37,904 nucleotides of DNA. Origin: Betaproteobacteria bacterium. Its GTDB lineage: Bacteria; Pseudomonadota; Gammaproteobacteria; Burkholderiales; Thiobacillaceae. A model generated the notes under the pieces. That model was not told the origin of the DNA. It ran no database searches and was given only the letters and a program-made list of their open reading frames with translations. The stretch lies in the NCBI GenBank assembly GCA_016873905.1, contig VGVU01000002.1, positions 1 to 37,904 of the forward strand, written 5' to 3'. Shown here in pieces: positions 24,344-32,692 of the stretch. Position 1 is the first letter of the stretch; each line of letters begins with the position of its first letter. Both the position numbers and the translations under genes were made by a program.

Positions 24344-24637
24344 TCAGCAGGCCAATCCTTGCGCTGCGCACAGGACCCGCTTGGCCATGGCCAAACCGAT
24401 CCATAACCAGGCCAGGATAAAAAAGGTCACAAGCGGAATATGGGCATCCAGGATTCTGCGGGGGGTCGCCCAGCGGACAAACCGCACCACCGGCCCGGTC
24501 ACGACCTGAAATAACTTGTAAAACACATTCTGATCACGGTATTTCCCCGCTAGCACGGCGAGGATCCCTTGTCCGAGCAGGGCCAGTCCAGCGACCTCAA
24601 CCAAGGCACGCGCAATTGACAGCAAATAGAGTTCCAT
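24344..24637 (-). CDS. Small two-helix membrane protein of unknown function
   Basis: The 97-residue product has an N-terminal hydrophobic helix (about 8-31), a polar middle KYRDQNVFYKLFQVVTGP-type segment, the motif VVRFVRWATPR, and a second helix (about 70-88). The P-x-V-R-x-V-R-W-x-T-P linker between two helices recalls YggT-type proteins and small hypothetical proteins I remember from betaproteobacteria. I do not know its function. The ATG at 24637 has a strong AAGGAG five to six bases upstream, which decides the start. It precedes hemE in the same direction. Confidence 0.75.
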   Translation of the reverse strand: MELYLLSIARALVEVAGLALLGQGILAVLAGKYRDQNVFYKLFQVVTGPVVRFVRWATPRRILDAHIPLVTFFILAWLWIGLAMAKRVLCAAQGLAC

Positions 24638-24723
24638 AAAGTCTCCTTCCATCGCACATTCTAACTTGTGCCATCAAGCGCGTGCGGTGAGAATGCAGGT
24701 CCCTTGTTAAGGTGTGACATTCC

Positions 24724-25305
24724 ATGAATTTCGACCATTTCCGGTATCGGCTTCGCGCCACGCTATTCGAGTGGTTACACCAACCGGATCGCGCTCTTGA
24801 GGCGTGGATCGGCGTTCATCGCGCTGACCCGCAGGATGTCGTGGCCCCGCTGGGTATTGCCTGGATCCATGCCCAGAAAAAACGCTGGGGTGAGGCGGCC
24901 GAATGGTTCGAGCGCGCCATTGCCATACGCCCCGACCATGCGGACACCTGGTTCAATCTGGGCTATGCCCGCGAGCAACAAGGTCACCAGGAGGCCGCCC
25001 TCACGGCCTTGGCGCATGCCGTAGAGCTCAACCCAAAGCATGACCGCGCCTGGTACGGCATCGGCATGATCCATTCCCACCGTGGCGATCCCCTCGCAGC
25101 CGCCGAAAATCTACGCCATGCCGCCGATCTGCAACCCATGAACGGGGCGGCCTGGTATGCCCTTGGCATGGCTCACTACCACGCCAACCAGCCTGATCAG
25201 GTGGCCGCCGTGTTTGCGCACTGCCTGACCCACGACGGCCCGACGGCCAAGCGCCTGGCTCAGGATACGCAACGCCCTGACCTGGTACACCAGCTGCCAG
25301 GCTGA
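24724..25305 (+). CDS. Tetratricopeptide repeat protein
   Basis: The 193-residue protein has no signal peptide and consists almost wholly of TPR-like helices. At least three clear units follow one another (about 54-87 WGEAAEWFERAIAIRPDHAD, 88-121 and 122-155), each with the WF-NLGY / WYGIGM / WYALGM pattern. TPR proteins are scaffolds for protein contacts; no partner can be named. It is a single gene, divergent from the small membrane protein, and ends at a strong bidirectional terminator. No good Shine-Dalgarno is visible at this ATG. Confidence 0.8.
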   Translation: MNFDHFRYRLRATLFEWLHQPDRALEAWIGVHRADPQDVVAPLGIAWIHAQKKRWGEAAEWFERAIAIRPDHADTWFNLGYAREQQGHQEAALTALAHAVELNPKHDRAWYGIGMIHSHRGDPLAAAENLRHAADLQPMNGAAWYALGMAHYHANQPDQVAAVFAHCLTHDGPTAKRLAQDTQRPDLVHQLPG

Positions 25306-25324
25306 TCCAGGCCAAACTCTTCCC

Positions 25325-25364
25325 GCAAGTAAAACGGCCCGCACAAGCGGGCCGTTTTACTTGC
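25325..25364. terminator. Strong bidirectional terminator
   Basis: An 18-bp perfect stem with a 4-base loop has AAAACGGCCCGC and GCGGGCCGTTTT at its core (25331-25342 with 25347-25358). A-rich and T-rich ends flank it on both strands, so it can stop transcripts from the TPR gene and from the convergent symporter gene. Confidence 0.93.
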
Positions 25365-25401
25365 CGGGCCACTCCGAGGAGTGGCCCGGACACGGGGTGC
25401 T

Positions 25402-27591
25402 TTACGCGCCCTTGGTATCGATGTCGCCTTCCAGGCTCGGATAGCGGACATGGTTCACCAGGTCCTGGATTTCCTTGCTCGGTGCCGAGGAGATCAGCGA
25501 ACCGATGATCACGCCAAGGAAGCCCGCCGGCATACCGAACACACCCGCCGCGATCGGCTTGATGGCAAACCACTCGTTTGCGGGTACGCCGCCGAAGAAC
25601 GGGTAAGTCATGTACATGTAGTACATGCACAAACCCAGACCGGCCAGCATGCCGATAACCGCACCCAGGTAGTTGGCGCGCTTCCAGAACACGCCCAGAA
25701 CCAGCGCGGGGAAGAATGCCGAGGCTGCCAGCGAGAATGCTGCGCCCACCAGGAACAGAATGTCACCCGGCTTCAACGACGCGGTGTAGGCCGCTGCGAC
25801 AGCAACCACCAGCAACAGTGCCTTGGAGATGCTCAGGCGACGCATCGTCGAGGCGTGCGGGTCGATCATCTTGTAGTACACATCGTGCGACAGCGCGTTG
25901 GCGATGGTCAGCAGCAGGCCGTCCGCGGTGGACAGCGCAGCGGCCAGACCGCCAGCGGCAACGAGGCCCGAAATGACATACGGCAGGCCGGCAATTTCCG
26001 GCGTGGCCAGCACGATCAGGTCGCCGCCGATGGTGATTTCCGCCAACTGGATGATGCCATCCTTGTTCATGTCGACGATCTTCATCAGGCTTGCATCCAC
26101 CGCCTGCCAGTTGCTAACCCAGGCGGGCAGGGTGGCGAAGGACGAGCCCACCAGGTCGTGGTAAACCACATACTTGGCCAGCACGGCCAGGGCCGGGGCA
26201 GTGAAATAGAGCAGGAAGATGAAGAACAGCGACCAGAACACCGAGACGCGGGCTTCACGCACCGAGGGGGTGGTGTAATAGCGCATCAGGATGTGCGGCA
26301 GCGAAGCGGTACCCACCATCAGGCACAGCACCAGCGCGATGAAGTTGTTGCGCTTGTCGTTGGAGGCCTTCTGGTCCTCGGCCTTGGCCTTGGCGATGGC
26401 TTCCGCAGACGGGGTTTCACCCTTGGCTTCGGCTTCCTTCATCAGCTTCTTCTCGGCGCCCTTGCCAGCAAACGCGGTGGCGTGGCCGGGGACATTACCT
26501 GCCTTACCCTTGGCGCCCGCCTCGGCGGCCTTCCACTTGGCCTTGAGCTTGTCGATATCCGGCGGGAAGTCCTTGAGGTCTTTCTCGGCCCCCTTAACGG
26601 CCTTTTCATCGACCGGCACAGCGGCCTTCAGGTCAACCAGTTTCTGCTCAACCTTGCCCTTTTGCTCGGCATGGAAGGCGGCACCGTTACCGGCGGCCAC
26701 AGCGGCCTCGAGGGTCTTGATCTTCTCACCCCACTCGGCGGCCTTCTCCTTGTGGATCGCACGCACGGTGAGTTCGGCAGCACCCAGGGCGGAGTTGGGA
26801 TCGTTCAGTTCCTTCTCCTTGGCGGTCACCTTCTGCAGGGCCTGACCGTAGGCAACCTGCGGAACGGGGTTACCGGTAATCTGTACAGACAGCCACACCA
26901 CCGGGATCAGGTAGGCAATGATCAGAATGATGTACTGGGCCACCTGGGTCCAGGTCACCGCCCGCATACCACCGAGGAACGAGCAGACCAGGATACCGAT
27001 CAGACCGGCATACACGCCGATGGCGAACTCCAGACCCGTGAAGCGGCTGGTAATGAGGCCCACACCGTAGATCTGCGCCACCACATACACGAAGGAGCAG
27101 ATGATGGCGGCGATCACACCAATGGCGCGCGGCAGGTTGCCACCGTAACGGGCGCCGAGAAAGTCCGGAATGGTGAACTGGCCGAACTTGCGCAGGTAGG
27201 GTGCCAGGAACAGCGCCACCAGCACATAACCGCCGGTCCAGCCCATCACGAACGCGAGGCCATCGTAACCGGAGGCGTACAGAGTGCCCGCCATACCGAT
27301 GAAGGAAGCGGCAGACATCCAGTCGGCGCCGGTCGCCATGCCGTTGAACAGGGCCGGAACCCGACGGCCCGCCACATAGTATTCCGACACATCGGCCGTT
27401 TTCGACATGATGCCGATACCGGCATACAGGGCGATGGTCGCAGCCAGGAAGATATAACCGAGAACGGTATTGGAAACGCCCATCTGCTCCAGGATCGCCA
27501 GGACGATCACGAAGGCGATGAAGCCGCCCGTATAGAAGGTGTAGTAGCGCTTCAGCTGATTAAAGAAGGCCGAATTAGATTGCGTAGTCAT
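25402..27591 (-). CDS. Sodium:solute symporter, VC_2705 subfamily, with long insertion and EF-hand loop
   Basis: This 729-residue protein belongs to the SSS family (related to acetate permease ActP) and to the large-subunit subfamily that pairs with a DUF4212 small subunit. The Na+/solute core has 12-13 helices, with signatures such as SEYYVAGRRVPALFNGMA, FTIPDFLGARYGG and GLAAALSTADGLLLTIANALSHD. Residues about 243-413 are a hydrophilic, Lys/Ala/Glu-rich, coiled-coil-like insertion between helices. Residues 507-518 (DMNKDGIIQLAE) are a canonical EF-hand calcium loop in another extramembrane loop. Transported solute is likely a short-chain carboxylate but is not shown. It starts 1 base after the DUF4212 stop, with GGGAG upstream. 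Confidence 0.92.
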   Translation of the reverse strand: MTTQSNSAFFNQLKRYYTFYTGGFIAFVIVLAILEQMGVSNTVLGYIFLAATIALYAGIGIMSKTADVSEYYVAGRRVPALFNGMATGADWMSAASFIGMAGTLYASGYDGLAFVMGWTGGYVLVALFLAPYLRKFGQFTIPDFLGARYGGNLPRAIGVIAAIICSFVYVVAQIYGVGLITSRFTGLEFAIGVYAGLIGILVCSFLGGMRAVTWTQVAQYIILIIAYLIPVVWLSVQITGNPVPQVAYGQALQKVTAKEKELNDPNSALGAAELTVRAIHKEKAAEWGEKIKTLEAAVAAGNGAAFHAEQKGKVEQKLVDLKAAVPVDEKAVKGAEKDLKDFPPDIDKLKAKWKAAEAGAKGKAGNVPGHATAFAGKGAEKKLMKEAEAKGETPSAEAIAKAKAEDQKASNDKRNNFIALVLCLMVGTASLPHILMRYYTTPSVREARVSVFWSLFFIFLLYFTAPALAVLAKYVVYHDLVGSSFATLPAWVSNWQAVDASLMKIVDMNKDGIIQLAEITIGGDLIVLATPEIAGLPYVISGLVAAGGLAAALSTADGLLLTIANALSHDVYYKMIDPHASTMRRLSISKALLLVVAVAAAYTASLKPGDILFLVGAAFSLAASAFFPALVLGVFWKRANYLGAVIGMLAGLGLCMYYMYMTYPFFGGVPANEWFAIKPIAAGVFGMPAGFLGVIIGSLISSAPSKEIQDLVNHVRYPSLEGDIDTKGA

Positions 27592-27592
27592 G

Positions 27593-27856
27593 TCAGTCTT
27601 CTCCCTCATGTACGCCATAGTCCTTGTCCATCTGATTCATACGCCGAGCGTAATACCAGATCACAACCACATAGATGATCAAGGCACCCTGTGCGCCCAT
27701 ATAGAAGGCGAACGGGAAACCCGCGATCACGATTTCGTTCAGTTCCTTTGCGAACCAGATCACCACAAAGGTGGCAACGAACCAGACAGCGAGCAACACG
27801 GCGGTAAGCCGCAGGTTTTTACTCCAATACTCCTGATGCTTCTCAGTCAGTTTCAT
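27593..27856 (-). CDS. DUF4212 small membrane partner of the symporter
   Basis: The 87-residue product begins MKLTEKHQEYWSKNLRL and has two membrane helices (about 19-36 and 50-66), as in the DUF4212 (Na_symport_sm) family found immediately upstream of VC_2705-type symporters. It is probably an accessory subunit. GGAGGAG precedes the ATG at 27856 and decides the start; the frame is open further upstream. Confidence 0.92.
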   Translation of the reverse strand: MKLTEKHQEYWSKNLRLTAVLLAVWFVATFVVIWFAKELNEIVIAGFPFAFYMGAQGALIIYVVVIWYYARRMNQMDKDYGVHEGED

Positions 27857-27977
27857 ATCACTCCTCCAACCTAAAAACGATGTCGTCTGGTCTATCCCTC
27901 CCCAGGAATACCACCGCGTCCAGACGCCAAACACGCGACCGCCCGAGCATAACGCAAACCCCGAGGGGATTTCTACG

Positions 27978-28007
27978 CTCCGTATTGTGGAAAACCACAA
28001 TACGGAG
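27978..28007. terminator. Hairpin after the exonuclease gene
   Basis: CTCCGTATTGTGG and CCACAATACGGAG form a perfect 13-bp stem with an AAAA loop, 14 bases beyond the exonuclease stop and 122 bases before the DUF4212 start. It lacks a T-run on the minus strand, so it may be an attenuator, an mRNA stabiliser or an operator rather than a full terminator. Confidence 0.5.
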
Positions 28008-28020
28008 TGGAAATCGCGCC

Positions 28021-28734
28021 TCAATTCTGTCCGCTCACCCAGCGACGAGCCTGTTCGAGGGCCTGCAGCGAATGGTAATGCTCGGAGTGCTTGTCCTTGG
28101 CCAGCGGCAAGGCCACCAGCAACAACTGGGCCGTAGCCAGTGCATCAGCCAGGGCCGAATGGCGGGCAAAATTGCCAATCCCGAAATGCCCTGTCCAGTC
28201 ATCAAGGGCGCGATATTTGTGCTGCCACTGCGGCAGAAGTTCCGGCACGACATAGGCCAGATCCAGCCAGGGATGCTTGAGGTTTAACCCCAGATACGCC
28301 CTCATGGCACGCACGATCATGGTGCGATCAAAGGCCACATGGAACGCAACCAACGGCGATGTGCCGAGAAATTCGAGGAAATCGAGCAAGGCCTCGGCAG
28401 GGGCCTGCCCTTCGCGCTGCGCCTCACCGCCAATGCCGTGGATGAGGATGTTGGCCCGGCTGCTGGCCTGATCCTGACGCAGAACCACTTCAAAGCTCTG
28501 TGCAAAATCAATGCGCCCACCCACTACCGCTACCGCACCAATGGCAATCAGGCGATCCTTTTGCAGATCCAGCCCGGTCGATTCGACATCGACCACGACA
28601 TAGCGGGCCTCAGCAAAAGGCCGCCGCAGATCCTCGGCCGGCTGGGACTGCCAAGCCTCCAGGCGTTGCTGCTGAGCCGGCAACAGTTCCAGGCCCCGCC
28701 AATGGCGGCGAAGGCGCATGAGGATATTGCTCAT
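28021..28734 (-). CDS. DnaQ-like 3'-5' exonuclease (DEDDh)
   Basis: The 237-residue protein has the DEDDh exonuclease motifs: Asp49/Glu51 in VVDVESTG, Asp136 in AFHVAFD, and His192/Asp197 in RHSALADA. DVEST replaces the more common DxETT but keeps the metal-binding acids. It resembles the epsilon subunit of DNA polymerase III but is too divergent and wrongly placed to be the replicative proofreader. Its ATG overlaps the upstream DUF294 stop (ATGA). Coupling of a DUF294 protein and a DnaQ-like exonuclease beside VC_2705 symporters recurs in proteobacteria; the target nucleic acid or nucleotide is unknown. Confidence 0.88.
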   Translation of the reverse strand: MSNILMRLRRHWRGLELLPAQQQRLEAWQSQPAEDLRRPFAEARYVVVDVESTGLDLQKDRLIAIGAVAVVGGRIDFAQSFEVVLRQDQASSRANILIHGIGGEAQREGQAPAEALLDFLEFLGTSPLVAFHVAFDRTMIVRAMRAYLGLNLKHPWLDLAYVVPELLPQWQHKYRALDDWTGHFGIGNFARHSALADALATAQLLLVALPLAKDKHSEHYHSLQALEQARRWVSGQN

Positions 28735-30614
28735 GCCTGATAGTCCATGGCCAGGCGCGACTGCAGTTTGCGGGCCTGACGGAAAGACTCCTTAAGGATG
28801 CGCCGGTCGAGGTCATTGAGCCGATCCGGATCGATATGGTTATCCAGCGTCTCGCCCGCCAGACTCTCTTCATGTTGGCGACGCAGTCGCAACAACTGCA
28901 AAAAGAAAAAGCTGGATATCCACGCCTCCACCTCGACGCTGGGAATATTGAGGGGCGCGGCGGCGGCCCGAAGCCGCGCCGCCGTCCCGCTCGCAGAGGA
29001 GCCAATGGCGAGAGCAAAAATGCGCGCCGCATCAACGAAAGGCGTGGTTCCGTTCAGCTTGAGATCCAGCGTAGCGGGGTGTTCACCCGAGGCCGAGGTC
29101 ACCACAAAGTCGCGTATCAACCCGAGCGGCGGGCGGTTGCGCAAGGCATTGACAGCCATCTGATGCAGGAAGCGCGGGGCGGCCTGGACATAATCGGCGA
29201 GCCAGGCTCGCAGCTCGGTGGCCAACGCATCCACTCCAAACAGGGGCCGTATATCGAAAAAGATACTGGCGTTCAGCAAGGCCTCGGGATCGCCCGAATC
29301 AATCCAGTGGGCAAAGGTGCTCTTCCACTCGTCCAGGGTCAGGCACCAGCGGGGATTGCTCGCCATCACCTGCCCCTTGCACAGCGGGAAACCACAGGCA
29401 TCGAGCGCCTTGTTGATTCGTTCGGACAAGGCCAGCAAACGGGCCCGCACCGTCTCCAGATCCTCCCCGGCCGGCAGAATGAAGATCAGGCCGTTATCCT
29501 GATCCGTGGACAGGGTCTGCTCCAAGCGCCCCTCTGAGCCGAAGGCCAGCCAGCAGAAGCGGTACGGACAATCCTGGCCGCATTCCAATGTAATCACGCG
29601 TTGCGTGAGCAGGTCGTTGAGCGTGGAGATAATCTGGGTCAACTGTTCCGAACCAACGCCCTGGGCCAGCATGTTGTGACCCAACTGGCGAATATCCTCA
29701 GCAAAGGTCCTCAGATCCTCAAGACGCGTGGCCGAACGAATGGCCGCCGAGATCTGGGTCACGCCAACACGCTGCAAGGAAAAGAGGTCCTTTTCCGAGA
29801 TCACACCCGTCACCCGCCCCTCCTCGGCCATCAAGACATGGCGGAATCCATGCTGAGCCATCAACAGCGCCGCCTCAAAGGCATGCGCCGACGGCGGCAG
29901 GGTCATGGGATCAGGCGTCATCACGGCCCGGATCGGGGTGGTCAGCGAGAGCCCGGGAAGAATCACGCGTCCGATCAGATCCCGCACGCTGAACACCCCA
30001 AGCGGATGCTGCGCCTCGTCCGCGATCACGATCGCGCTGATTTTTTGCGCCTGAATCGTCTGCAGCGCCTCGCCCAGCATCGTCTCCGGCAGACAGGTAA
30101 CGGGTGCGCGGCGGGCCAGACTGGACAAGGGGCTATGCAAGGACTGCCGCTCATTGCTGGAGGCCGCATAAACCCCCTGCAGACTGCGTTGCGACTGGTC
30201 CAGCAGGTTGGCGATGCGTTCGGTGCAGAACCGTGAAAAGGGCAGCGAGCGCTCTAACAGGCGGCGAAAATCTTCGGCCCCCAGCACATAGGCAAAAACA
30301 TCGCCCTGCGCCCGGAAAGTTGACACCACCGGACGGTTGCTCAGCACCGCACCAATCGGAAAGGCCTCGCCCTCGTGCAGTTCCAGCCAGGCCCCCGCCT
30401 CGCCACTCTCACCCACCACGCGGCCCTGCTTGATGATCAGCACTCGCTCCGAGACGCCCTCCGACGGTGCCAGCAAGACCTCGCCGTTGTGGTAATAAAC
30501 CAGCGACAGATGCTGAGCGAGCCAGAGCAGATCCTCTGCGGCCATGCTGTCAAAGGGGGCAAACCGTGATAAGTGCTCGACTGTAGCCGTCAACAAAGAA
30601 TTGGAACCCGACAT
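28731..30614 (-). CDS. cNMP-binding/CBS/DUF294 nucleotidyltransferase-like protein
   Basis: The 627-residue cytoplasmic protein has an N-terminal cyclic-nucleotide-binding-like domain (about 10-130), a CBS pair (about 165-285, for example PLGVFSVRDL and VTGVISEKDL), and a DUF294 nucleotidyltransferase domain. The GS...DxD site is complete: Gly359-Ser360 and Asp371/Asp373 in FGSEGRLEQTLSTDQD, followed by a DUF294 C-terminal helical domain to the end. The layout resembles GlnD-type sensors and suggests that a bound nucleotide controls nucleotidyl transfer to a partner. It heads the exonuclease and symporter cluster, so it probably controls transport in response to a nucleotide signal. GAGGA precedes the ATG. 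Confidence 0.9.
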   Translation of the reverse strand: MSGSNSLLTATVEHLSRFAPFDSMAAEDLLWLAQHLSLVYYHNGEVLLAPSEGVSERVLIIKQGRVVGESGEAGAWLELHEGEAFPIGAVLSNRPVVSTFRAQGDVFAYVLGAEDFRRLLERSLPFSRFCTERIANLLDQSQRSLQGVYAASSNERQSLHSPLSSLARRAPVTCLPETMLGEALQTIQAQKISAIVIADEAQHPLGVFSVRDLIGRVILPGLSLTTPIRAVMTPDPMTLPPSAHAFEAALLMAQHGFRHVLMAEEGRVTGVISEKDLFSLQRVGVTQISAAIRSATRLEDLRTFAEDIRQLGHNMLAQGVGSEQLTQIISTLNDLLTQRVITLECGQDCPYRFCWLAFGSEGRLEQTLSTDQDNGLIFILPAGEDLETVRARLLALSERINKALDACGFPLCKGQVMASNPRWCLTLDEWKSTFAHWIDSGDPEALLNASIFFDIRPLFGVDALATELRAWLADYVQAAPRFLHQMAVNALRNRPPLGLIRDFVVTSASGEHPATLDLKLNGTTPFVDAARIFALAIGSSASGTAARLRAAAAPLNIPSVEVEAWISSFFFLQLLRLRRQHEESLAGETLDNHIDPDRLNDLDRRILKESFRQARKLQSRLAMDYQA

Positions 30615-30664
30615 CGGTTTTCCTCACCCATGAAAAGGAATCAAAGGGATATTCATGCGTCAAA

Positions 30665-31954
30665 TCAGTCTGTCGGCAGGCGTACCTCAACCTTCAACCC
30701 ACCGCCCGGAACATCGCTCAGCGCAATCTGCCCCTGACAGAGCAGGACAATCTCGCGCACAATGGCCAAGCCCAGGCCGCTCCCCAGGGCCTCATGCCCT
30801 GCCAGGCGATAAAAACGCCGGAAGACATTCCCCCGCTCTGCCGCCGGAATACCCGGGCCGGTGTCGCTCACGGTCAGCACCGCCCAGCCAGCCTCCTGCC
30901 GTAGGGCGACATCCACCCGTCCACCCGACGGCGTATAGCGCACGGCATTGTCGATCAGGTTACTGATCAAGATCCGCAACGGTTCAGTATGGCCGCGCAG
31001 GGTCACAGGGGCGCTGTCCGTCAGGCCCAAATCCACCTGATACGCCTCCGCCACGGTCGAAAAATCGGCCACCACCTGCTTAACCAAAGCGTCCATATCT
31101 ACCAGCGTCCGTTCGGCCTGCGCCTCCGGTTCGAGCCGGGCCATGGCAAGCAATTGGCTGACCAGGCGAGCGGCCCGGTCAATGCCCTCTTGCAATCGCA
31201 GCAGGGCCTGTTGACGCTCAGACGGGCTCTCCGCCCGTGCCACCATCTGTGCCTGCAATTTGAGGGCTGTCAGCGGTGTACGCAATTCGTGGGCCGCATC
31301 GGCGACAAAGCGCCGCTGCTGAGACAGGGACTTGTCCAGTCGTAAGAGCAGCGCATTCAGGGCCTCGCCCAAAGGGCGAATCTCCTCGGGCACATCCGCC
31401 ATGTTGATAGGGTGCAACATGGCCACATCACGCACCCCAATCTCGCGCCGCACCTGCTCGAGCGGCGCCAGGGCGCGCACGACGGCCATCCAGATCAATA
31501 TGCCCAGACCGGCGACCAGAATAGCCAACGGCAACAGTAGCCAGTTGGCCAGACGGGCGTAGGCAAGGACCCGATTAGCCTTGGGTGAAGCCACCTGAAT
31601 CGTCAGCCCACTGTTGTACAGGGTATAGGTACGCCACTCTTCGCCGTTCCAAGTGACCACAGCAAAACCCAGCGGCTGGCGCGGCAGTTCTATATCCGGG
31701 CGCGAGGCATAGACCAGTCTGGATCTTTCCCAAATCTGACTGATGAAACGGCCATGATCCTGAATCTCATCATCTTCACGCGTGGACTCAACCCCGTGCC
31801 GCACGATCGCGTGCGCCACCTGTTCCAAGGTGTAATCGCGAACCTTGTTAAAGCCACTCCAGGTAATGCTGTAGGTCAGCACACTCACCAGCAATCCCGT
31901 CAACACCAACGAGGTGATTTGCCAAATCAACAGCTGGCGGCGGATGGAATTCAT
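30665..31954 (-). CDS. Sensor histidine kinase, QseC/PmrB-like
   Basis: The 429-residue protein has two membrane helices (about 8-29 and 137-158) enclosing a periplasmic sensor of about 105 residues, then a HAMP-like segment, the H-box ADAAHELRTPL with His222, the N-box SNLIDNAVRYTP, G1 DTGPGIP and G2 GSGLGLAI. The order and the QseC-like kinase core agree with the QseB-like partner immediately upstream. The start at 31954 overlaps the regulator stop (ATGA). The periplasmic domain has several acidic residues (TREDDEIQDHG), which could bind cations, but the signal is not known. Confidence 0.93.
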   Translation of the reverse strand: MNSIRRQLLIWQITSLVLTGLLVSVLTYSITWSGFNKVRDYTLEQVAHAIVRHGVESTREDDEIQDHGRFISQIWERSRLVYASRPDIELPRQPLGFAVVTWNGEEWRTYTLYNSGLTIQVASPKANRVLAYARLANWLLLPLAILVAGLGILIWMAVVRALAPLEQVRREIGVRDVAMLHPINMADVPEEIRPLGEALNALLLRLDKSLSQQRRFVADAAHELRTPLTALKLQAQMVARAESPSERQQALLRLQEGIDRAARLVSQLLAMARLEPEAQAERTLVDMDALVKQVVADFSTVAEAYQVDLGLTDSAPVTLRGHTEPLRILISNLIDNAVRYTPSGGRVDVALRQEAGWAVLTVSDTGPGIPAAERGNVFRRFYRLAGHEALGSGLGLAIVREIVLLCQGQIALSDVPGGGLKVEVRLPTD

Positions 31955-32610
31955 GGCGCGACCACCTTGTAACCGACACCCCGAACATTGCGAATCCAAT
32001 TGCCCCCCAGCTTGCGGCGCAGATTATGCAGATGCACCTCAATGGCGTTGCTGGAGACCTCCTCCTCCCAACCGTACAGGCACTCTTCCAATGACTCGCG
32101 CGACACCACCGTGCCGGGGCGAGCCATCAAGGCCTCAAGCAGAGAAAACTCGCGCTGCGACAGGGCAATGACCTGATCCGCCAAAATCACCTCGCGACGG
32201 TCCGGATCCAGAGAGAGCGCACCCAAACGCATCTCGTTTTGTCCACGACCGCTATGCCGGCGCAACAGGGCCCGCACCCTGGCCACCAGCTCATCAAGAT
32301 CGAAGGGCTTGACCAGGTAATCGTCCGCCCCAAGATTAAGCCCGGCCACGCGATCCGCCACCGTGTCCCGCGCGGTAACAACCAATACCGGCAAGGCGCG
32401 CTCAGCCTGCCGCAAGCGTTTCAGCACCGTCAACCCGTCTTTGCGAGGCAACCCGATATCCAGCACCAGCACCGCATAGTCACCCGTAGTCGCAGCCAGC
32501 TCAGCGGCCGCGCCATCCCGCGCCCAGTCCACGGCAAAACCGGCCTGCCGCAGGCCCTGCTGCATGCTCTCGCCGATCATCGGGTCATCTTCAGCCAGTA
32601 ACAGTTTCAT
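31951..32610 (-). CDS. OmpR-family response regulator, QseB/PmrA-like
   Basis: The 219-residue regulator has a receiver domain with acidic pocket EDD (7-9), phospho-acceptor Asp51 (LVLDIGLP) and the VKPFD lysine. A winged-helix DNA-binding domain (about 125-219) ends SSNAIEVHLHNLRRKLG, typical of QseB/PmrA. This subgroup binds CTTAAT-N5-CTTAAT repeats; such a repeat lies 415 bases upstream in the promoter of the Ala-rich gene. AGGAG precedes the ATG. No separate promoter is evident between it and the Ala-rich gene, so it may partly depend on readthrough. Confidence 0.94.
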   Translation of the reverse strand: MKLLLAEDDPMIGESMQQGLRQAGFAVDWARDGAAAELAATTGDYAVLVLDIGLPRKDGLTVLKRLRQAERALPVLVVTARDTVADRVAGLNLGADDYLVKPFDLDELVARVRALLRRHSGRGQNEMRLGALSLDPDRREVILADQVIALSQREFSLLEALMARPGTVVSRESLEECLYGWEEEVSSNAIEVHLHNLRRKLGGNWIRNVRGVGYKVVAP

Positions 32611-32642
32611 TGCGATCCGCTCCTGGATGCATTATGCCGCGC

Positions 32643-32674
32643 CCATAAAAAAACGGGGCTTGCGCCCCGTTTTT
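32643..32674 (-). terminator. Intrinsic terminator of the Ala-rich gene
   Basis: AAAACGGGGC-TTGC-GCCCCGTTTT (32650-32673) is followed on the minus strand by a run of T. It lies 19 bases past the Ala-rich stop and 39 bases before the regulator start, so readthrough would feed the two-component operon. Confidence 0.9.
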
Positions 32675-32692
32675 GTGCAACGGAAACCAGAA

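Noticed and set aside
25381..27678. A 765-codon open frame on the plus strand opposite the symporter
   Set aside because: It is antisense to a clear SSS transporter, its product is rich in His, Gln and Gly without a fold, and it would run through the terminator region.
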